64,000 nucleotides of DNA from the IMG/VR virus record IMGVR_UViG_3300030106_006238, positions 1-64,000 of that record; one strand, written 5' to 3'. Positions 60,629 through 64,000 of this stretch are shown here, one piece after another; position 1 is the stretch's first letter; each line of letters begins with the position of its first letter. Made by a program: the position numbers and the translations under genes. Below the pieces are notes generated by a model, which did no database searches, was not told the DNA's origin, and saw only the letters and a list, made by a program, of their open reading frames with translations. This DNA comes from a virus.

Positions 60629-60919
60629 ATGTCATTCGACCCACACAAATCAGCATACGTTTTCTATTCGGACCCTGGTCACGAATGGTTAGCAGTGCCT
60701 TTCAGCGCATTGAAAGACTTGGACATTGAGCAGGAGATCTCATCCTACTCATACACCAACAAGCACAAAACCGTCGCATATCTGGAGGGGGACTGCGATG
60801 CAGCAGTGTTCCTGAAAGCCTTCCAAGAGAAGTATGGCTTTCGTCCTAAGTGGATTGACAGTAGCACTAACGGTCAATCACACGTCCGCCGCATGCCACA
60901 CTACATTCAGCCACAATAA
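60629..60919 (+). CDS. Small hypothetical accessory protein
   Basis: A 96-residue protein from ATG 60629 after AAGGAGCAACA. The pattern DPGHEWLAVPFSALKDLDIEQEISSYSY...YLEGDCDAAVFLKAFQEKYG is one I associate with small phage and plasmid proteins of unknown function. Ends nine bases before the next gene. Function unknown. Confidence 0.7.
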   Translation: MSFDPHKSAYVFYSDPGHEWLAVPFSALKDLDIEQEISSYSYTNKHKTVAYLEGDCDAAVFLKAFQEKYGFRPKWIDSSTNGQSHVRRMPHYIQPQ

Positions 60920-60928
60920 GGAGAGATC

Positions 60929-61333
60929 ATGGGATACTGTATCTTTCAAAGAGATGGAAAGTTCAAAATTGCCTCCGCCGACAAGGCGGGGGCGCTATCG
61001 GCCCTCAAAAAACTATCCAAAGGCGATTATGCATGGGTAGATCACTTGGGATTGGAGCAAGCAGACACACTGGAGCAAGCGATTAGGGCATGGCGATGGC
61101 ATGCCACGACGGATGAACAGGGAAACATTGACGATCTGTATTTCAACGGAGAAAAATACGGAGACGAAGAGGTTTTGCTCAAAGTGCTCGCACTCTACGC
61201 CGAAAGTGGCTCGTGGGTAGAAATGCAAGGCGAAGACGGCGAACGATGGATGTGGAAGTTCGAAAGGAGACAGCTTGTAACCTACAACGCAAAGATCACC
61301 TTTGATGAACCGTCATACAGCTACGAAACATAA
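60929..61333 (+). CDS. Hypothetical accessory protein
   Basis: A 134-residue protein with a beta-rich C-terminal half (WVEMQGEDGERWMWKFERRQLVTY). GGAGAG precedes the ATG. No domain recognised. It is followed by a strong terminator. Confidence 0.7.
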   Translation: MGYCIFQRDGKFKIASADKAGALSALKKLSKGDYAWVDHLGLEQADTLEQAIRAWRWHATTDEQGNIDDLYFNGEKYGDEEVLLKVLALYAESGSWVEMQGEDGERWMWKFERRQLVTYNAKITFDEPSYSYET

Positions 61334-61346
61334 AAGGCATGCTCCG

Positions 61347-61379
61347 AGGGGTCAGGATTTCGGTCCTGGCCCCTTTTTT
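61347..61379 (+). terminator. Strong intrinsic terminator
   Basis: AGGGGTCAGGA pairs with TCCTGGCCCCT across a TTTCGG loop and is followed by TTTTTT. It closes the operon that ends at 61333. Confidence 0.9.
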
Positions 61380-61467
61380 CGGCGCGAAATCCGGCCCTCA
61401 GCTCAAGATGTGAAGTAAGCAGTGATAGTTTACATTCGGACGCGGTTGCGCCAGCTCCGTTAGGGGT

Positions 61468-61569
61468 CGGGCCAGGTCGCATCACCATAGTTGGGGGGCG
61501 GGCCAGGTCGCATCATGTTCCAATAACATGCATTATGTTCAATGGTTGGGGGGCGGTCCAAGTCGCACC
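61468..61569 (+). repeat. Intergenic element 5: three copies of the 16-bp motif
   Basis: CGGGCCAGGTCGCATC at 61468 and 61499 and CGGTCCAAGTCGCACC at 61554; spacings are 31 and 55 bp. The longer second gap holds the ATGCAT palindrome. A partial copy (GCGCCAGCTC) occurs at about 61448. Confidence 0.82.
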
Positions 61570-61613
61570 AAACGATGGACGGGAAACTATTTTGGCTAAT
61601 ACTGTTATCTTCC

Positions 61614-61664
61614 TTGACTACTCAAATGAATCAATGTTATGGATATGGGGTAGGATGAACCTAC
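61614..61664 (+). promoter_or_regulatory. Promoter plus identical 5' hairpin
   Basis: TTGACT (61614-61619) with TATGGA (61638-61643) at an 18-bp spacer, or TTATGG at 17. With the first choice the GTAGGATGAACCTAC element (61650-61664) begins seven bases after the -10, exactly as at 60596. The exact repetition supports a functional 5' element. Confidence 0.62.
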
Positions 61665-61686
61665 AAACAACAAGTGAGACACCACA

Positions 61687-61983
61687 ATGGAATTCGAAAG
61701 ATTCAACCACTGCCCAGGCAACATGACCCGATACGATTTGCTGTTCGCGAAGAACGGGAACGGAGGGTTCATCCTTGTCTGGCTGAACCGAAGCGGGATT
61801 AGCGGCCCAGCGATCAACTACGACGGTGGAGGCATGGTTACTCCTGGCTACCTCGAGGCGAAGCTTGATCATCCTGAAGGCTTGAGGGGAGACATGAATG
61901 CACTGTGTGCCTTCCTGGCCTCGAAGGGCGTTCACGCAGAAGTGACCGGAGGCTTCAAGGCTGACGGTACATACCGACGATAA
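61687..61983 (+). CDS. Hypothetical accessory protein
   Basis: A 98-residue protein from ATG 61687. Beta-rich (DLLFAKNGNGGFILVWLNRSGISGPAINYDGGG) and without a recognised domain. It follows the promoter with the 5' hairpin and is followed by a GCAA hairpin. Confidence 0.66.
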   Translation: MEFERFNHCPGNMTRYDLLFAKNGNGGFILVWLNRSGISGPAINYDGGGMVTPGYLEAKLDHPEGLRGDMNALCAFLASKGVHAEVTGGFKADGTYRR

Positions 61984-61991
61984 ACTCTAAC

Positions 61992-62009
61992 GGGGGGCGC
62001 AAGTCCCCC
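61992..62009 (+). terminator. GCAA-tetraloop hairpin between accessory genes
   Basis: GGGGGGC-GCAA-GTCCCCC, one G-T pair, between the stop of the 98-residue gene and the next leader (ATAAGGACACCACA). Same design as at 57863 and 59043. Confidence 0.58.
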
Positions 62010-62031
62010 ATCACCACATAAGGACACCACA

Positions 62032-62826
62032 ATGGAAAACAGACGATACTTTATCTTCAAGGACGGAGAACTCTTTGGTTTCTCCGTAGACATCGAGGGG
62101 GCACACAAGATTCTCCTCGGCCAACTAACCAAGTCGAGCGGTAACTTCGCAATCATGTACATGAGCGAAGAAGACTACAGAAGAATCGGTGACTTCGATT
62201 ACAGATGCGCCGAGTCGATTCGACTGACACACGACAGCGAAGTACTGTCAACAACCCAACCACTCTGGAGTGAAGAGAAGATCCAGAAGTGGTACGGCAA
62301 ACAACCTGGGACAGCTAAGTTCAAAGCAAAGCCGGTCTGGTTTTCAATCGATGATCTCTTCGAGGTGGAAGGATACTCGATTGGACAGACTTGGAATGGA
62401 TGGGCGGTGCCTTACTTCACCAAGAGCCAAGTAGAGAAGGTCAAAGAGGCGTTGACTAAGTCCGGCGTTACTCCTTGGGTACGATGGAAGACAGAGGAAG
62501 ACGGGACCATCGTTGTTCAAAGCACATCTCCCTATGATGATGAGCCCGACGACATCTGGTCGCCCCAAACAATCGATGGCGTTGACGAACCTGTCTGGTG
62601 CATCGGTGGCTTTGCCTGGGTTTGGGAGGCATTCGAACACAAGCGGTGTGAATCCTGCGGAGTCGATGTGCCAGAGGATGAGCACTGCGGCAACGACAAT
62701 CCCGATGGAAGCGCCGAGTACTTGTGCTCCGACTGCTTCACTCCCGAAGAGGAAGAGGAGTCCATCATGGACATCGTTGTCAACATGAAGCGACTGGCCG
62801 ACGAAATCATGGGAGGTGGACTATGA
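62032..62826 (+). CDS. Hypothetical accessory protein with a C-terminal zinc ribbon
   Basis: A 264-residue protein from ATG 62032. Near residues 208-240 it carries C-x2-C (CESC) and C-x2-C (CSDC) pairs with a CGND segment between, a zinc-ribbon layout, followed by a charged helix. The N-terminal part is mixed and unrecognised. Its stop overlaps the next start. Function unknown. Confidence 0.7.
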   Translation: MENRRYFIFKDGELFGFSVDIEGAHKILLGQLTKSSGNFAIMYMSEEDYRRIGDFDYRCAESIRLTHDSEVLSTTQPLWSEEKIQKWYGKQPGTAKFKAKPVWFSIDDLFEVEGYSIGQTWNGWAVPYFTKSQVEKVKEALTKSGVTPWVRWKTEEDGTIVVQSTSPYDDEPDDIWSPQTIDGVDEPVWCIGGFAWVWEAFEHKRCESCGVDVPEDEHCGNDNPDGSAEYLCSDCFTPEEEEESIMDIVVNMKRLADEIMGGGL

Positions 62827-63050
62827 TTTCGAAGGAATGCTTTCGACTCGTAGACGAACTCTGGGCCCAGGTCAACGAAGCGCATCAGAAAAGTGACGAG
62901 GGCGAAATATCCTCCGAACTTGCCGCACAGAGATGTAGAAAAGCCTGCAGCGAGTTCGTGCATTCGCACATGATGATGATGGATACCCCTCGTTTTTTCA
63001 ACGGGCGCTGGTACTTTCCGGCCCGGTGGAACCTTGAGGAAAACGAATGA
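62823..63050 (+). CDS. Small hypothetical protein
   Basis: A 75-residue charged protein starting at ATG 62823 inside the stop of the previous gene (ATGA), with GGAGGTGG upstream. A helical first half with C and H residues (AAQRCRKACSEFVHSHMMMM) is notable. No domain recognised. Confidence 0.62.
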   Translation: MISKECFRLVDELWAQVNEAHQKSDEGEISSELAAQRCRKACSEFVHSHMMMMDTPRFFNGRWYFPARWNLEENE

Positions 63051-63329
63051 ACAAACAGGAGCTGAGCTCCGCCTGTCGGTGTGATGTGGTGTCCGCCGAC
63101 AGGTTTGTTTGGGGTCGAACCAAGTCGCACCGATCTTCTGGTAGAAAGTCGGGCCAAGTCGCACCGGCCAAGTTCGGGGTCGGGCGAAGTCGCACCGATG
63201 CCATATGGAAACAGCTCAAACCAACCAGCTCAAGTTGGGGGTCGAACCAAGTCGCATCGATGTGTGGTGTCAAGTAGAGAACAACAAGGGGTTACTTGCT
63301 GAGCGGGCCGGGTCGCACCGCCGGATGGG
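63051..63329 (+). other. Gene-free stretch made of the repeat array
   Basis: No convincing gene. The 76-codon frame starting at ATG 63047 only reads through the repeats. It holds five copies of the 16-bp motif (63116-63319) and CAGCTCAA motifs near 63212 and 63226. No promoter was found before the gene that starts at 63621. Confidence 0.6.
63116..63319 (+). repeat. Intergenic element 6: five degenerate copies of the 16-bp motif
   Basis: Copies start at 63116, 63150, 63181, 63243 and 63304 (spacings 34, 31, 62 and 61 bp). The variants are CGAACC, CGGGCC, CGGGCG, CGAACC and CGGGCC before AAGTCGCACC-like ends. It is the longest and most degenerate group, and has no matching promoter nearby. Confidence 0.82.
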
Positions 63330-63629
63330 CTAACCGGACTCTCGACTGCCCAGACTACCTGTTATCAAGCCGAGAACACGCTGCCTATACCGCTGTTTGG
63401 CCTTGCTTTCGGGTTCAAGGCGCTTTTTTTGGGCGATTTTGGCCCGTAAACCATTGAAATAGCTCGTTTTTTTGCTAAAACGGTGCCATGCGGCATGAAT
63501 CGAGGATGCAGGCACGCCTTCGAGGGCCGCCGGAGCACTATTTCCACACATCCCACTGACCCTGGCTACCCATCCATCCTTTGCCTGTGGGACAATATGT
63601 AGGTATTGGGGTTCTTTCAAATGCAACAT
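63330..63629 (-). CDS. Hypothetical protein, uncertain, overlapping the gene at 63621
   Basis: About 99 residues from ATG 63629, with GGAG six bases upstream. The C-terminal half is basic and helical (WHRFSKKTSYFNGLRAKIAQKKRLEPESKAKQRYRQRV). It overlaps the divergent gene at 63621 by a few bases and is the only leftward candidate near here. Codon use does not settle which one is real, so treat it as a candidate. Confidence 0.4.
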   Translation of the reverse strand: MLHLKEPQYLHIVPQAKDGWVARVSGMCGNSAPAALEGVPASSIHAAWHRFSKKTSYFNGLRAKIAQKKRLEPESKAKQRYRQRVLGLITGSLGSRESG

Positions 63630-64000
63630 TATCATCTCCGAATCCGTCGTTTATCAGCGCCTCCTTCATCTTACCGTCGTTTGAGCGAGTCTGAGTTGGA
63701 AGATTTGGTATCTGATTGTGAAGCTGCACTGACTGGAGATCATTGGCGTGATGAGATTCAGGCATGTTCGATTCGCATATGGAGATTGTTCCGCACATTA
63801 GACATTGAGTACGGTGGTAGTGGAAAGTTCGCGAGGTTTGCACGAGCGATAGACGAGTCACCTACAGCGATTGCTGCATACTTTCTTGGTAAGGACAAGC
63901 CTACTCGGTACAACACAGATGTTCTTCACAGGTGGTGTTGTGGCATCAGCTCACTATGGCTTGAGGAGTTTGGTGGACCTCAGGTTGATCTACATTTGCG
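63621..64000 (+). CDS. Partial rightward gene, cut by the window end
   Basis: About 126 residues are visible from ATG 63621 before the window stops. The part FARFARAIDESPTAIAAYFLGKDKPTRYNTDVLHRW looks like a helix-turn-helix or repressor-like region, so this could be a regulator or the first gene of the next operon. The ribosome-binding site is weak (GGGG nine bases before ATG), so the start may be TTG 63606 instead. Function not assigned. Confidence 0.58.
   Translation, partial: MQHYHLRIRRLSAPPSSYRRLSESELEDLVSDCEAALTGDHWRDEIQACSIRIWRLFRTLDIEYGGSGKFARFARAIDESPTAIAAYFLGKDKPTRYNTDVLHRWCCGISSLWLEEFGGPQVDLHL

Larger units (their letters stand above)
61334..61686 (+). other. Gene-free stretch with terminator, repeats and promoter
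   Basis: No convincing gene. It holds the terminator at 61347-61379, a CAGCTCAAG motif at about 61399, the fifth group of 16-bp repeats (61468-61569), a palindrome around ATGCAT at about 61528, and a promoter with a 5' hairpin (61614-61664). Confidence 0.6.

Noticed and set aside
61535-61726. Rightward 63-residue frame crossing the repeats and promoter
   Set aside because: It overlaps the promoter and the start of the next gene and looks like a chance frame.
63047-63277. Rightward 76-residue frame through the repeat group
   Set aside because: The translated sequence is only the repeat read in frame (GRTKSH-like units), and ribosome-binding signals are poor.
63538-63861. Leftward 107-residue frame at the right end
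   Set aside because: Conflicts with the rightward regulator-like gene and has no ribosome-binding site; looks like a shadow.
1-64000. tRNA, rRNA or integrase/attachment site
   Set aside because: No tRNA cloverleaf, T-loop sequence or tyrosine/serine recombinase signature was recognised; a computational scan would be needed to exclude them fully.

Overview
The window reads as a nearly complete genome, or a large part of one, of a tailed double-stranded DNA bacteriophage of podovirus-like architecture. No rRNA, tRNA, ribosomal or metabolic gene was seen. The phage call rests on a full packaging and head set (small and large terminase, portal, scaffold, major capsid protein, decoration protein), a short-tail adaptor and nozzle pair, very large ejection-type internal proteins, an endolysin and phage recombination genes. 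No contractile or long-tail genes (sheath, tape measure, tail tube), integrase, DNA polymerase or phage RNA polymerase was recognised. The host cannot be named. The promoters look sigma70-like (TTGACA-N17-TAAGAT), so host RNA polymerase probably transcribes the genome.

Layout. (1) 1-6.5 kb, mostly rightward: a small DNA-binding-like protein, a CHC2/TOPRIM primase, a VapE-type helicase, a YqaJ/lambda-type exonuclease and RecT. A small leftward cassette (GTG-start basic protein, zinc microprotein, basic peptide) and a YdaS/Cro-like regulator are inserted here. The regulator is divergent from the exonuclease gene across an operator-like region. (2) A strong bidirectional terminator at about 6.5 kb separates this block from about 43 kb of leftward late genes. 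(3) 49.3 down to 6.6 kb, leftward, in order of transcription: terminase pair, portal, FmdB-type zinc ribbon, acidic protein, scaffold, major capsid, decoration protein, terminator, tail adaptor, nozzle, three fibre-like proteins (one with an apparent -1 frameshift), ejection proteins including a 3457-residue giant with an HExxH site, fibre and surface proteins, two small holin-like membrane proteins, a run of tiny basic proteins, two DUF2589-like proteins and an endolysin. (4) 55.2 down to 49.6 kb, leftward: a cytosine-C5 methyltransferase operon ending in RusA, then a terminator, then a four-gene group ending in an HNH-like fusion. (5) 55.5-63.1 kb, rightward: about sixteen small accessory genes in short operons, each with its own promoter, a stereotyped ribosome-binding leader and stable hairpins between cistrons. 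(6) 63.3-64 kb: an uncertain leftward gene and a rightward gene cut by the window end.

The most unusual element is in region 5. Eighteen copies of a 16-bp motif (consensus CGGTCCAAGTCGCACC), all in one orientation and all between genes, form clusters upstream of six genes or operons; two clusters have an exact 28-bp period. A second direct-repeat motif (TGTCAAGG, 11-bp period) lies upstream of three of the promoters, and an identical 15-nt hairpin marks the predicted 5' ends of two transcripts. Together these look like a dedicated regulatory, origin or partition-like network. Replication probably combines phage primase, helicase and recombination functions with host polymerase.
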